Origin: Veillonellaceae bacterium DNF00626
GTDB lineage: Bacteria; Bacillota; Negativicutes; Veillonellales; Dialisteraceae
Length of the DNA: 64,000 nucleotides
Reading direction: 5' to 3'
Assembly: GCA_001553355.1 (NCBI GenBank)
Contig: KQ960853.1
Span: 1 to 64,000, forward strand
The notes below the pieces were generated by a model. It saw only the letters and a list, made by a program, of their open reading frames with translations. It did not search any database and was not told where the DNA came from. The position numbers and the translations under genes were made by a program. Shown one piece after another: positions 1 through 7,974 of the stretch. Each line of letters starts with the position of its first letter. Position 1 is the first letter of the stretch.

Positions 1-19
1 TTACTGGTTTGTCCAGTAA
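1..19. repeat. Short perfect inverted repeat at the window edge
   Basis: TTACTGG and CCAGTAA flank a 5-nt loop. It could be part of a terminator or operator of a gene outside the window. There is no T-run on the plus side, so its role is open. Confidence 0.3.
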
Positions 20-101
20 AGAGGGTACATATCATTATTCCGCTCTCATTTTTTATGCCTTTCTTGATTTTGCACCCTGCTTTTTCAAAGGTCACCTCAA
101 C

Positions 102-127
102 GCCCACTTGATCAAGGGCTTTTTTTG
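102..127 (+). terminator. Weak terminator of an upstream plus-strand gene
   Basis: GCCC and GGGC enclose a TTGATCAA-like loop and are followed by a run of seven T. The stem is short. The upstream gene is outside the window. Confidence 0.45.
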
Positions 128-201
128 TGTCTTAATCATTTGTATAATAATAACATCAGTTGCACTCATATTATTTACTGTCCATCTAACTAAGGAGAAT
201 T

Positions 202-549
202 ATGGCTTATATACTCACCTGTCCTCGATGTGCTACCAAGCTACCTCTTTTTCGCAGTGCCATTGAAAAGCGGAAGGGAGTGGTTCGCTGCCTTCATTGC
301 GGTTCTCGTATTTCTTATGACTTAAACGCTTCAAAAATTCAGAAATCCGGATTTCAAAAAATAATCGCTCCGCCTTTTAACACACAGACAAAAGACAAAT
401 TATTAGCCGCTCTTTCGGGAAAAATAAAATCATCTTCTCTTCGATCAAATAATCAAATTTCATCTACGGAAAATCCTTTTACGCAAAAAACCGGTTTCGT
501 GTCGTTGGCTGATGCTTTAGGTACTTTAAATCGTAAGGAGAAAAAATAA
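202..549 (+). CDS. Small zinc-ribbon (MJ0042-like) protein
   Basis: This 115-residue protein begins with a zinc ribbon: CPRC at about residues 8-11 and CLHC at about 30-33. That spacing resembles the MJ0042/DUF3426-type N-terminal fingers. The rest is a Ser/Thr/Lys-rich low-complexity tail with no membrane segment. The start is chosen because AAGGAG lies just upstream of the ATG. Its last third (from base 431) and its 3' flank are duplicated 1.5 kb downstream (1933-2229), so the gene marks the left edge of a duplication/insertion event. No specific function can be assigned. A nucleic-acid or protein-binding adaptor is plausible. Confidence 0.7.
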   Translation: MAYILTCPRCATKLPLFRSAIEKRKGVVRCLHCGSRISYDLNASKIQKSGFQKIIAPPFNTQTKDKLLAALSGKIKSSSLRSNNQISSTENPFTQKTGFVSLADALGTLNRKEKK

Positions 550-570
550 TAGATGTGATTCAATCAAAAC

Positions 571-618
571 CGGCCTTGCTCCAATAATCGGCAAGACCGT
601 TTATTTATTTATTTATTT
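571..618. terminator. Hairpin terminator of the zinc-ribbon gene (copied at 2073-2120)
   Basis: CGGCCTTGC pairs with GCAAGACCG with one mismatch and is followed on the plus strand by a T-rich run. On the minus strand the stem ends in CCGGTTTT, so it may work both ways. An identical hairpin is present in the right repeat copy. Confidence 0.75.
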
Positions 619-622
619 TTTC

Positions 623-676
623 TTACCCACGGATGATTTGTCCTGCGATGATGCCACCGGCGACGACTCCACGGGT
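623..676 (-). pseudogene. Gly-zipper C-terminal coding remnant, left copy
   Basis: On the minus strand a run of codons reads RGVVAGGIIAGQIIRG and ends in TAA just before the shared hairpin. A TAG sits in frame right upstream and no start codon follows it, so this looks like the surviving end of a lost membrane-protein gene. The same remnant lies at 2125-2178. Confidence 0.35.
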
Positions 677-776
677 CTACGCTATACGTTATTATGGAAT
701 ATGTACGTTCCTCTTTTCCTTGAAAAATTTACACCAACTTTCTTGACACAACTATCCAGAAAGCGTGATTATTTCC

Positions 777-1268
777 CTACATCAGATATTTTCTAGCATA
801 TATTATAATATTAATAAGAATAGAAATTTTTATAATAATTTCAAAGAGAATTGATTGGTTCCAGTAAAAGAAAACAACTCCTATACAAAAAATAGCTATG
901 ACAATAATCAAGGTTCCTAAATAATGCTTTATACCATTAATCTGAGTATCCTCATTTCTTCTTCTATCATATTCATTAGCATACCAAAATAACTTTAGCA
1001 AATTATGTATAATAGGTGTACGATTATTATTTTCTGACGTTTTTTCTAAATCTTTTAAAATCATTTGCATTTGTAGTATTCCTAGATTTATTAAACAAAT
1101 ACCCATCAGCAAAATCACAAATAAAAAAGCATAGTCAGAAAAATCTATAAGTATAATTTCCCCATTGTAAACTTTTTCAATACAATAAAAAATGGAAAGC
1201 ATTCCTGCTATGACAAAAGAATACCCATTAATTATAGAAAAGTTGCTCAAATTCCTATGTCCAAGCAT
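777..1268 (-). CDS. Unknown small multi-pass membrane protein
   Basis: The 163-residue protein has about four hydrophobic segments, near residues 10-30, 45-65, 115-135 and 140-160. A charged cytoplasmic stretch with DRRRNEDTQ lies between the second and third. AGGAG upstream of the ATG supports the start. It lies 17 bp after the preceding gene (1286-1762), so the two probably form an operon. Codon use is very A+T-rich. I do not recognise the family. An immunity-like or accessory envelope protein would fit the context but nothing shows it. Confidence 0.6.
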   Translation of the reverse strand: MLGHRNLSNFSIINGYSFVIAGMLSIFYCIEKVYNGEIILIDFSDYAFLFVILLMGICLINLGILQMQMILKDLEKTSENNNRTPIIHNLLKLFWYANEYDRRRNEDTQINGIKHYLGTLIIVIAIFCIGVVFFYWNQSILFEIIIKISILINIIIYARKYLM

Positions 1269-1285
1269 AAATAATACACTCCTCT

Positions 1286-1762
1286 CTATGGCTTAGGATA
1301 AATTGACACTGAATACTTTAGCAAATTTTTCTGATCATCTTTTTTATTATTGCACAAATCCTGAAAGTTAAAATATACTATCAGCTCATAGTTTTCTTTT
1401 GCGAACACAAACGAATCTCCTGTCTTTATGTTGCTTGAATAATCTATATATTCTGATTTCCCCATAAAATTCCATCCAATATCATCCAAATGTCGCTGAT
1501 AATATTTTATGATACTTGTTTGATCCCCGTAAGATTGAAGTGTACCTGTAAGAATATAGTGTTTAGAAGTTTTATAGTTGAATTGCAACAAATCCACTAA
1601 TTTACTTTCCCCATTATATATATTGATCCCTGTAATACTTTTTCTTATCTCAATTTCAGGTTTTTTGGATTCTAAATGATTAACTAAGACACAAATCAAA
1701 ACTATCATGACAAGTCCTAATACTCGTAATATCAATTCTTGATACTTTATTTTTAAAATCAT
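1286..1762 (-). CDS. Unknown membrane-anchored extracytoplasmic protein
   Basis: The 158-residue protein has one N-terminal membrane segment at about residues 12-30, followed by a soluble domain of roughly 125 residues that should face outside the inner membrane. AGAGGTG lies 5 bases before the ATG. It is the first gene of the two-gene operon inside the inserted segment and shares its strong A+T bias. I see no family motif. The pairing with a multi-pass protein suggests the two products may form a complex. Confidence 0.6.
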   Translation of the reverse strand: MILKIKYQELILRVLGLVMIVLICVLVNHLESKKPEIEIRKSITGINIYNGESKLVDLLQFNYKTSKHYILTGTLQSYGDQTSIIKYYQRHLDDIGWNFMGKSEYIDYSSNIKTGDSFVFAKENYELIVYFNFQDLCNNKKDDQKNLLKYSVSIYPKP

Positions 1763-1868
1763 TTTGTCACCTCTTATTCTTATTTCTATATTAGTTTTTT
1801 TAGATCCTATTTGTTCTATTTAGATTGATTTAAATTACTACGTAGTCTGCATTTATGCATATCCTATC

Positions 1869-1918
1869 GCGTGGGAATTGCATTTCGCAAAAAAGATGGC
1901 TCACGCCAATTCCCACGC
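1869..1918. repeat. 12-bp perfect inverted repeat near the right junction
   Basis: GCGTGGGAATTG (1869-1880) and CAATTCCCACGC (1907-1918) are separated by 26 bp. The pair ends 14 bp from the start of the right direct-repeat copy. Without a T-run it is not a normal terminator. It could be an element end or recombination site. Confidence 0.7.
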
Positions 1919-1932
1919 AGGAAAGACAAAAG

Positions 1933-2229
1933 CATCTTCTCTTCGATCAAATAATCAAATTTCATCTACGGAAAATCCTTTTACGCAAAAAACCGGTTTT
2001 GTGTCGTTGGCTGATGCTTTAGGGACTTTAAATCGTAAGGAGAAAAAATAATAGAAATGATTCAATCAAAACCGGCCTTGCTCCAATAATCGGCAAGACC
2101 GTTTATTTATTTATTTATTTTTTCTTACCCACGGATGATTTGTCCTGCGATGATGCCACCGGCGACGACTCCACGGATCTACACTATACGTTATGATGGA
2201 ATATGTACGTTCCTCTTTTCCTTGAAAAA
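1933..2229. repeat. Direct repeat, right copy (297 bp)
   Basis: Near-identical to 431-727. It includes an incomplete copy of the zinc-ribbon gene's 3' end (no start), the hairpin at 2073-2120 and the Gly-zipper remnant at 2125-2178. Confidence 0.95.
2125..2178 (-). pseudogene. Gly-zipper C-terminal coding remnant, right copy
   Basis: Same reading as the left copy: a glycine-zipper membrane helix ending RG-stop, preceded by an in-frame TAG and with no start. It lies about 75 bp past the stop of the coiled-coil protein at 2253-3536 but in another frame. It may be the lost tail of that gene or of a neighbour. Confidence 0.35.
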
Positions 2230-2252
2230 ATTTTGTAAATATCTTTTGGTTT

Positions 2253-3536
2253 TTAATCTTTTTCCCCACGCTTTGAAGAAGATGTTTCAGAAATCCTATC
2301 ATCATTTTTTCTTTTATCCTCCGCTGCTTTTTGTGCGGCTCTTTCTTTTGTTTTTTCTCGAAACTCGTCGGCATAAGCAGTCGCACTCTTTTTTACTTCT
2401 TCCATTTTATTTTGCACATTTTCTATGTGTTCTTTGGCTTGTTCTTTTAATTCTTCCGCTTTTTCTTTTGCGTCTTCCATATGTTCCTTGGCTTGTTTCT
2501 TTAATTCTTCTGTTTTTCCTTTAGCCCTTTCCATATGTACTTTCGCTTGTTCCCGCAATTCTTCGGTTTTCTCCTTTGCATCTTCCATATGTTCTTTGGC
2601 TTGTTCTTTTAATTTTTCTGCTCTGATTTTTGCTTGTGTTTTCAATTCTTCCGCTTTTATTCTTGCCTGTTCTGCCTGCATTTCAGAACGTTTTTTCAAT
2701 TCTTCCATTTGTACTCTGGCTTGTTCTTTCATATCTGCCGCTTTAATGCCTATGTCTTTTTTCCATTCTTTAGACTTTTCTTTTGCCAATATTTTTAGGT
2801 CGCTACCTGCCTTTTCCGCAGCTTCTTTTACGACTTCGGCTGCTCCTAAGGCTGTATATTTTACATTTTCAATTTGTTCATCAGTAACTCCGGCTTCTTT
2901 TAACCTTTTAATCAATTTGGCGCTCAATACATCAACTACGTCAGAAACGTTTTCTGCCATCTTATCTACCACGTCATGAGCTTTTTTTGAATAATTCATT
3001 TCATTCTCTGTCTTTACAAAATCTTTCATTTCATCACCTAAAGGAATATCTTTATTTTCATCCTTTTCTATTTCCACTATCCGTGCCTTACCTTCTTTTT
3101 TCCCTTCTTCAAAAACCGCCTTATACGGCTCTGTATCATCCGGCATCCCGTCTTTAATCCATTTCAATGCTGCCTGCCCTAATCCATAGGTAATGGATAT
3201 CCCCAACGGCATTTGAATCAATGAAATAGGAATCAACGTTGCTACGGTCATTCCCAACATGGTAGCCCCTAATGAACCAATAAAGGAAATTACGGCTTTT
3301 TGTGAAATATCAACCCCATAAATACTTCCTATACGAGAAATCATATACACTTCATTAGCCATCAGCGCCACTGATCCAAGCATCGGTGTCACTACAATAA
3401 CGCCGGCTCTGGCTGCCGCCCAATGGATAAGCGATTCTGCTTGCTGATCACGGTCATCAATGACATGAATCTCTACATCTGCATCAGCTGTTTCCACTGA
3501 TTTTATTTCTTTTTGATTTTTATTATTTTCTTCCAT
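2253..3536 (-). CDS. DUF697/YcjF-like membrane protein with long repeat coiled coil
   Basis: Of 427 residues, about 40-130 form a hydrophobic, Gly-rich domain with several helices that resembles the DUF697/YcjF family, a fold often linked to small GTPase-like or envelope functions. Residues about 150-410 are almost purely helical and charged. They start with 11-residue units (EELKxQA pattern) and then contain four 18-residue units of the form K-x-H-M-E-x-A-K. These lengths suit three and five helical turns, so an extended amphipathic rod or membrane-surface helix is likely. A candidate ribosome site lies upstream of the ATG. Family assignment is tentative. The rod is clear. Confidence 0.6.
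   Translation of the reverse strand: MEENNKNQKEIKSVETADADVEIHVIDDRDQQAESLIHWAAARAGVIVVTPMLGSVALMANEVYMISRIGSIYGVDISQKAVISFIGSLGATMLGMTVATLIPISLIQMPLGISITYGLGQAALKWIKDGMPDDTEPYKAVFEEGKKEGKARIVEIEKDENKDIPLGDEMKDFVKTENEMNYSKKAHDVVDKMAENVSDVVDVLSAKLIKRLKEAGVTDEQIENVKYTALGAAEVVKEAAEKAGSDLKILAKEKSKEWKKDIGIKAADMKEQARVQMEELKKRSEMQAEQARIKAEELKTQAKIRAEKLKEQAKEHMEDAKEKTEELREQAKVHMERAKGKTEELKKQAKEHMEDAKEKAEELKEQAKEHIENVQNKMEEVKKSATAYADEFREKTKERAAQKAAEDKRKNDDRISETSSSKRGEKD
2382..2597 (-). repeat. Four tandem 54-bp (18-residue) coding repeats
   Basis: CATATG-containing units recur at 54-bp spacing inside the coiled-coil gene, encoding K-E-H-M-E-x-A-K repeats. The fourth unit is degenerate. High identity between units suggests recent expansion and possible length variation between strains. 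Confidence 0.85.
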
Positions 3537-3793
3537 ATATCCTCCTTCGCTGCCTCTGGCTCACTTACATAAACTATTTCCTGTTTTTATTATAACCTAT
3601 TTTTACGAACTATCCAAAAAGAGGCCATATAAATGACGAATTTCAATAATTTCACAATTTTTTACCGTTATTGGCACATGCCGGTAAATTGTTAAGAATG
3701 CAAGCCTTTGCCGGTAGCACATTCTCAAACACGCTTAATCAGTATATACTATAAGAAAATCATTCATTGCATAGATCAATAAGGAGTTATTTC

Positions 3794-5611
3794 ATGGCAA
3801 ATAAAAACAGTTCATCACTTCCGCCATTCACACGCACCTTACTCAGGCACATTACGCATCCGGATATCCCTTTCGACACTCCGGGTCATCATGGTGGACA
3901 ATTTTATCAACTTACGAAAGAAGGAAAAATTTTTACAGAAATATTAGGCTCTCCTATGTTTCTTTCTGATATTTCCGATTCTGACGAAGAATTAGGCGAT
4001 CCATCCGCCCACGAAGGCGCCGCAGGAATGGCGGAACAATCTGCTGCTGCCGTGTGGCATGCTGACCGCACCTGGTTTGTACTTCACGGTACGTCCGTAT
4101 CCAATCGTATATGCGCCGATGCGCTACTCTCTCCGGGCGACTTAGTTCTCTTCGATAGAAATAATCACAAATCTCTTTACCAAGGGGCTTTACTACGAAA
4201 TGATACCCGGGCAGTGTACTTAAACACACAAAGGCTCCCGGGCGGTATTATCGGCGGTATTGACACTGATGTGCTCACACGAAAAAGGCTACGAGCTGAA
4301 GCGGGAAAAATAGATCCTACCAAAAAAAATAAAAAACATCCCTTCCGTGTGGCTTGCATCGAATCCACCACTTATGACGGTTTTATCGCTGACGCAACCT
4401 ATTTCATTCAACTTCTTTCCCCCATATGCGACTACATTCTCTTCGATTCTGCATGGGGCGGATACGAAGCCTTTCTCCCGTTATTAACTTCCTACGATCC
4501 TCTACAAGCCCCTACCGATGACACCACCTGCGGCATCTTAGTCACCCAATCGGTGCATAAACAGCTATGCGGATTTTCTCAAACATCACAAATACACAAA
4601 AAAGACACACATATCAAAAATAAAAAATATTATCTTCCCGATGATGTTTTAGACAACGCCTTTCTCATGAATATTTCAACCAGTCCGTACTTCCCCCTCT
4701 TTGCTGCCTTGGAAATGAATGCATACATCCATCAAAAATACGGCAAAAAACTATGGAAACAAAGTATTACCCAAGCCATCGAACTGCGAAAGAAAATCCT
4801 TCATTCATGCGAAAATATCCGACCTTTCCTTCCACGTCATATCAACGGAAAACCTTGGGAGACATATAGCACCGAAGAAATAGCAAAGAATCCCCTATTT
4901 TGGAATTATAAAAACAAATTACAAGAAATAGGAATAGCCACGAAAAATACTCACTATCTTATTGATCCCTGTAAAATTCTGCTTACCACCAATGAAGGCG
5001 CAAAAAAAATCCCTGCTGCCGTACTTTCCCTGTATTCACAAAATAAACACATCATTCCGGAAAAATGCGGTCTTCACTCTATTCTCTTCCTTGCCGAGCC
5101 GGGAAACACCAAAGAAAAAGGAGACAATTTACTCAACGCACTCGCCGAATTTGAAAACAATGCATGGAATAAGCCGGTCAAGGAAATATTCCCTACCCTT
5201 AGCAAAACTTATAACGGCACAGTAAAAGACCTTTGCAGCGCTATTGAAACACTCATAAACACGCACAAAGGGGAAACTTTGGAAACCAAGCTATTCACGA
5301 TACTCCCTACTCCATCTTCCATTAACGGGAAAAAAGCCACCGATGCTTTCACCAAAGGAGAACGAAAATCCCTTCCATTAGCGCAATTAGAAAATCATGT
5401 CGCCTTAGAATGTGCCATGATCTATCCGCCGGGCATCTGCGCCATCGCTGCCGGAGAAATATGGACAACCACTGCTGTCAAATATTTCCAATTTATAGAG
5501 ACCTACATCAATCAATTCCCGGACTTCGCTCCGCACTGTGTAGGACTTCACATAGAAGAAGAGCAGGGGCAAAAGAAACTCTACGGCTATGTGTGGACAA
5601 AAAGAAAATAA
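3794..5611 (+). CDS. Orn/Lys/Arg decarboxylase (PLP fold type I), wing-less
   Basis: This 605-residue enzyme should remove CO2 from a basic amino acid to give a polyamine. The major domain shows TPGHHGG near residue 30, ELGDPSAHEG near 70, DRNNHKS near 130 and the PLP lysine in SVHKQLCGFSQ at about 255. The N-terminal response-regulator-like wing of E. coli LdcI/SpeC is absent. I start at 3794 because AAGGAG lies 8 bases before this ATG. An ATG 27 bases upstream has no such site. Which amino acid it uses cannot be read from the sequence. In Negativicutes cadaverine or putrescine is bound to peptidoglycan to tether the outer membrane, so that supply role is attractive but inferred. Confidence 0.85.
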   Translation: MANKNSSSLPPFTRTLLRHITHPDIPFDTPGHHGGQFYQLTKEGKIFTEILGSPMFLSDISDSDEELGDPSAHEGAAGMAEQSAAAVWHADRTWFVLHGTSVSNRICADALLSPGDLVLFDRNNHKSLYQGALLRNDTRAVYLNTQRLPGGIIGGIDTDVLTRKRLRAEAGKIDPTKKNKKHPFRVACIESTTYDGFIADATYFIQLLSPICDYILFDSAWGGYEAFLPLLTSYDPLQAPTDDTTCGILVTQSVHKQLCGFSQTSQIHKKDTHIKNKKYYLPDDVLDNAFLMNISTSPYFPLFAALEMNAYIHQKYGKKLWKQSITQAIELRKKILHSCENIRPFLPRHINGKPWETYSTEEIAKNPLFWNYKNKLQEIGIATKNTHYLIDPCKILLTTNEGAKKIPAAVLSLYSQNKHIIPEKCGLHSILFLAEPGNTKEKGDNLLNALAEFENNAWNKPVKEIFPTLSKTYNGTVKDLCSAIETLINTHKGETLETKLFTILPTPSSINGKKATDAFTKGERKSLPLAQLENHVALECAMIYPPGICAIAAGEIWTTTAVKYFQFIETYINQFPDFAPHCVGLHIEEEQGQKKLYGYVWTKRK

Positions 5612-5869
5612 TCTCACCACACACTCCCCCCATAAATCATTTATTATAAAGCAGATGCAATACTACACAAGACGATTTCCCGAGAAACTATTAAGAGCCC
5701 CTCATCTCACATAATTTAATAAACTCTTTCATTTACTATCTACTCGTATGCTTTTATTTTATAAATCATAAAACACTTCCACAATATTATTTTTTAATGT
5801 TTACGCCGATTATTATTTGATTTATAATATTTAATGTATATTTATTTTTTTATAAAAAGGGGGTCACTT

Positions 5870-6391
5870 ATGTTTTGTACAAATTGTGGAACAAAGCTTT
5901 CAGAAAATGATCGTTTTTGTTCTAATTGTGGTATGCAAATCTCAGAAAACAAAACCGTTCCTACTACTCCTACTGAAAATACGTCTTTTATAATGGAACT
6001 TAATGGAGTAAAATTTGATGCTTTTCGCTTTGCTCTTGAACAAGATTTATTTAATAAAAAAGGCTTTTTTTCTACAGTAACTATAAATACTGAATTACAA
6101 AAAATCACAAAAGCAAATACATCATCATGCGATAAAATGGTAAAAGAATTAAGAAAAAACGTTGAATTAAAAAATGCAATTTTAAAGTATAACGATAATA
6201 TGAATTCACCGGGTGTTCGTTGTCCAAAATGTAGTTCAAAAAATGTACATCTTACAGAAAAAGGATATAGTGGAACAAAAGGATTGATTGGTGGAATTTT
6301 AACAGGTGGAATTGGCCTTCTTGCTGGATTTCACGGTCGCCATAATTTGCGAGGTCAATGTTTAAATTGTGGCCATAAATGGAGTTTGTAA
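5870..6391 (+). CDS. Zinc-ribbon protein with C-terminal Gly-rich segment
   Basis: The 173-residue protein starts with a double-Cys zinc ribbon (CTNCG, CSNCG, residues 3-24) and ends with a second one (CPKC and CLNCGHKW, about 120-170). Between the two Cys pairs of the second finger lies a Gly-rich hydrophobic stretch (GGILTGGIGLLAG) that may insert in or touch the membrane. A middle segment is Lys-rich and helical. AAAAAGGGGG precedes the ATG at 5870. An upstream in-frame ATG lacks this. The gene is A+T-rich. Function unknown. Confidence 0.7.
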   Translation: MFCTNCGTKLSENDRFCSNCGMQISENKTVPTTPTENTSFIMELNGVKFDAFRFALEQDLFNKKGFFSTVTINTELQKITKANTSSCDKMVKELRKNVELKNAILKYNDNMNSPGVRCPKCSSKNVHLTEKGYSGTKGLIGGILTGGIGLLAGFHGRHNLRGQCLNCGHKWSL

Positions 6392-6485
6392 TAATTTATC
6401 AGGCATTCTATATTTTTCATTTATAATCCATAGAGACAAAATCGTTTGCAGATCACGTAACCATCATATGGCAACGATTCACTAT

Positions 6486-6514
6486 TTGACTTATTTTATT
6501 ATATTAGCTATAAT
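6486..6514 (+). promoter_or_regulatory. Sigma-A promoter of rpsD
   Basis: TTGACT and TATAAT separated by exactly 17 bp, about 50 bp upstream of the rpsD start. Confidence 0.8.
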
Positions 6515-6562
6515 AATAAAGCTGTTTATGTTGACAGCGAATTTTATAGAGAGGTGATATAC

Positions 6563-7156
6563 ATGGCAACAAACAAGAATCTCCGTTTTAAGACAAGCAG
6601 ACGTTTCGGCATGAATATTTATGGCCATCCGAAAGCGTTAAAACGGCAGCCCGCTGAAGTTAGACAGAAGAAAATGTCTGAATATGGTACTCAGTTGGCA
6701 GAAAAACAAAAAGTGAAAGCGTTATACAATCTTCTTGAAAGACAATTTTATCGCTATTATGATAAAGCAAGAAGAATGTCCGGCGTCGTTGGTGAAAACT
6801 TGTTACTCCTTTTGGAAACAAGATTGGATAACTTAGTTTATCGTGCCGGTTTCGCTCGTTCTATCCGTCAAGCACGTCAAATGGTCAATCATGGATTGAT
6901 TTTGGTAGACGGAAAGAAAGTGGACATTCCTTCTTATCCGGTACACCCGTCCCAGGTTATTTCTTTGAAGGAAGCATATCGCGCAAATGATATGTTTAAA
7001 AATGCCTTCTTAGAACTCAAAACTTTTGAATTACCTTACCTCGAAAAGAGTTTTGATAATTGGGCAGTGACATTAACCAGAGTTCCTCTCCGTGAAGAAC
7101 TCCCGTATAAAGACGAAGTCAATGAAACGCTCATCGTCGAATTGTACTCGAAATAA
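6563..7156 (+). CDS. rpsD: 30S ribosomal protein S4 (zinc-free form)
   Basis: S4 nucleates 16S rRNA folding and sits on the 30S body. The 197-residue protein has the S4 N-terminal domain and an RNA-binding S4 domain at about 90-155 ([30 protein letters not shown]). The N-terminus has no Cys knuckle, so this is the C-minus type that works without zinc. GAGAGGTGAT precedes the ATG at 6563. The gene stands alone with its own promoter and terminator rather than in the alpha operon, so autoregulation would have to act on its own short leader. Confidence 0.95.
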   Translation: MATNKNLRFKTSRRFGMNIYGHPKALKRQPAEVRQKKMSEYGTQLAEKQKVKALYNLLERQFYRYYDKARRMSGVVGENLLLLLETRLDNLVYRAGFARSIRQARQMVNHGLILVDGKKVDIPSYPVHPSQVISLKEAYRANDMFKNAFLELKTFELPYLEKSFDNWAVTLTRVPLREELPYKDEVNETLIVELYSK

Positions 7157-7190
7157 TTATACGTCTTTAACCACTTACAGAAAAATACAG

Positions 7191-7235
7191 AAATCGGGAA
7201 ATGCCTTTATTTTATCGGCATTTCCCGATTTTTCT
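7191..7235 (+). terminator. rpsD terminator
   Basis: A 15-bp perfect stem (AAATCGGGAAATGCC and complement) with an 11-nt loop, followed by T-rich sequence. Confidence 0.9.
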
Positions 7236-7569
7236 ATTGCCTTAAAATGCATGAAATTGATATTTCATTTAAAATATTTCTCCCCTCTTTATAGCTTTTG
7301 TCCTTTTTCTTTTTTCGGTGTCAATTTTTTCAAAATTAATAGAGGAAATAATTGCATACAACAGTTTTTCACGAACATTGTAACAACCTGCTCTATCCGC
7401 CAGCAAAGTATGGTAATTAAAAACGTAAAAAGCGACAGCACTAAACGCTCACGACGCAAATGAGCTGTAACCATATTATCTATTCTCAGTCGGGTTTAAA
7501 TACTCAATCTACTCAACCCCCGTCCTTCATTTCTGATCAATCAAAATTTCCTACCATTACTTCTTTGCA
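7236..7569. other. Intergenic stretch without recognised feature
   Basis: Between the convergent rpsD and hinT terminators I find only A+T-rich sequence and short open frames without ribosome sites. Confidence 0.6.
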
Positions 7570-7600
7570 AATAAAAAGACACCCGTTTGGATGTCTTTTT
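7570..7600 (-). terminator. hinT/mtaB operon terminator
   Basis: AAAAAGACA and TGTCTTTTT form a stem with a 10-nt loop. It is T-rich on both sides, so it may stop both strands. Confidence 0.85.
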
Positions 7601-7613
7601 TCATTGAATACTA

Positions 7614-7973
7614 TTATTTAGCTTCTTCCGGAAATGGCGGCCAGCCCATATCTTTCCCACCGATAATGTGTGCATGGAAATGAAATACGGTTTGTCCGGC
7701 TTTTTCTCCTGTATTCACTACTAAGCGAAAGCCTTTGTCTTTAAGTCCTGCTTCTGTGGCAATGTGTTTAATGGTCGGGAAAAAATTCTGAAATTCAGGA
7801 TTTCCTTCATTGGTCATTTCCATGATGCTTTTTACATGTTTTTTGGGAACAACCAAAATGTGAACCGGTGCACAGGGTTCAATATCTTTGAAGGCATACC
7901 AGTCTTTGTCTTCATACACTTTACTGCTTGGAATGTCTCCGGCAATAATTTTACAAAATATACAGTTTTCCAT
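7614..7973 (-). CDS. HIT-family nucleotide hydrolase (HinT-like)
   Basis: The 119-residue protein is of standard HinT size. The histidine triad is seen as VFHFHAHIIGG near the C-terminus (about 96-106), and CxxC near residue 4 (CIFC) is the zinc pair often found in this group. Such enzymes hydrolyse purine nucleoside phosphoramidates and acyl-adenylates in the cytoplasm. The start follows the mtaB stop by one base, so translation is probably coupled with the tRNA-modification gene, a common pairing in Firmicutes. Confidence 0.92.
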   Translation of the reverse strand: MENCIFCKIIAGDIPSSKVYEDKDWYAFKDIEPCAPVHILVVPKKHVKSIMEMTNEGNPEFQNFFPTIKHIATEAGLKDKGFRLVVNTGEKAGQTVFHFHAHIIGGKDMGWPPFPEEAK

Positions 7974-7974
7974 G

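Larger units (their letters stand above)
431..727. repeat. Direct repeat, left copy (297 bp)
   Basis: Matches 1933-2229 with a constant offset of 1502 bp and only a handful of substitutions. The copy covers the 3' end of the zinc-ribbon gene, its terminator and a minus-strand coding remnant. Outside the stated ends the two copies diverge abruptly. Confidence 0.95.
728..1932. other. 1.2-kb inserted segment between direct repeats
   Basis: This segment has no counterpart around either repeat copy. It carries a two-gene minus-strand operon of small membrane proteins and, at its right end, a 12-bp inverted repeat. Its genes are visibly richer in A+T than their neighbours. No transposase or integrase is present. 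Origin by duplication-associated insertion or recombination with foreign DNA is inference. Confidence 0.6.

Noticed and set aside
9-266. 85-codon plus-strand frame overlapping the zinc-ribbon gene
   Set aside because: No ribosome site at its start, and it runs out of frame through the well-supported gene at 202-549.
6369-6557. 62-codon plus-strand frame before rpsD
   Set aside because: It overlaps the end of the zinc-ribbon gene, lacks a ribosome site and covers the rpsD promoter.
7289-7474. Open frames in the gap between rpsD and hinT
   Set aside because: Short, A+T-rich, without ribosome sites, and located between convergent terminators.
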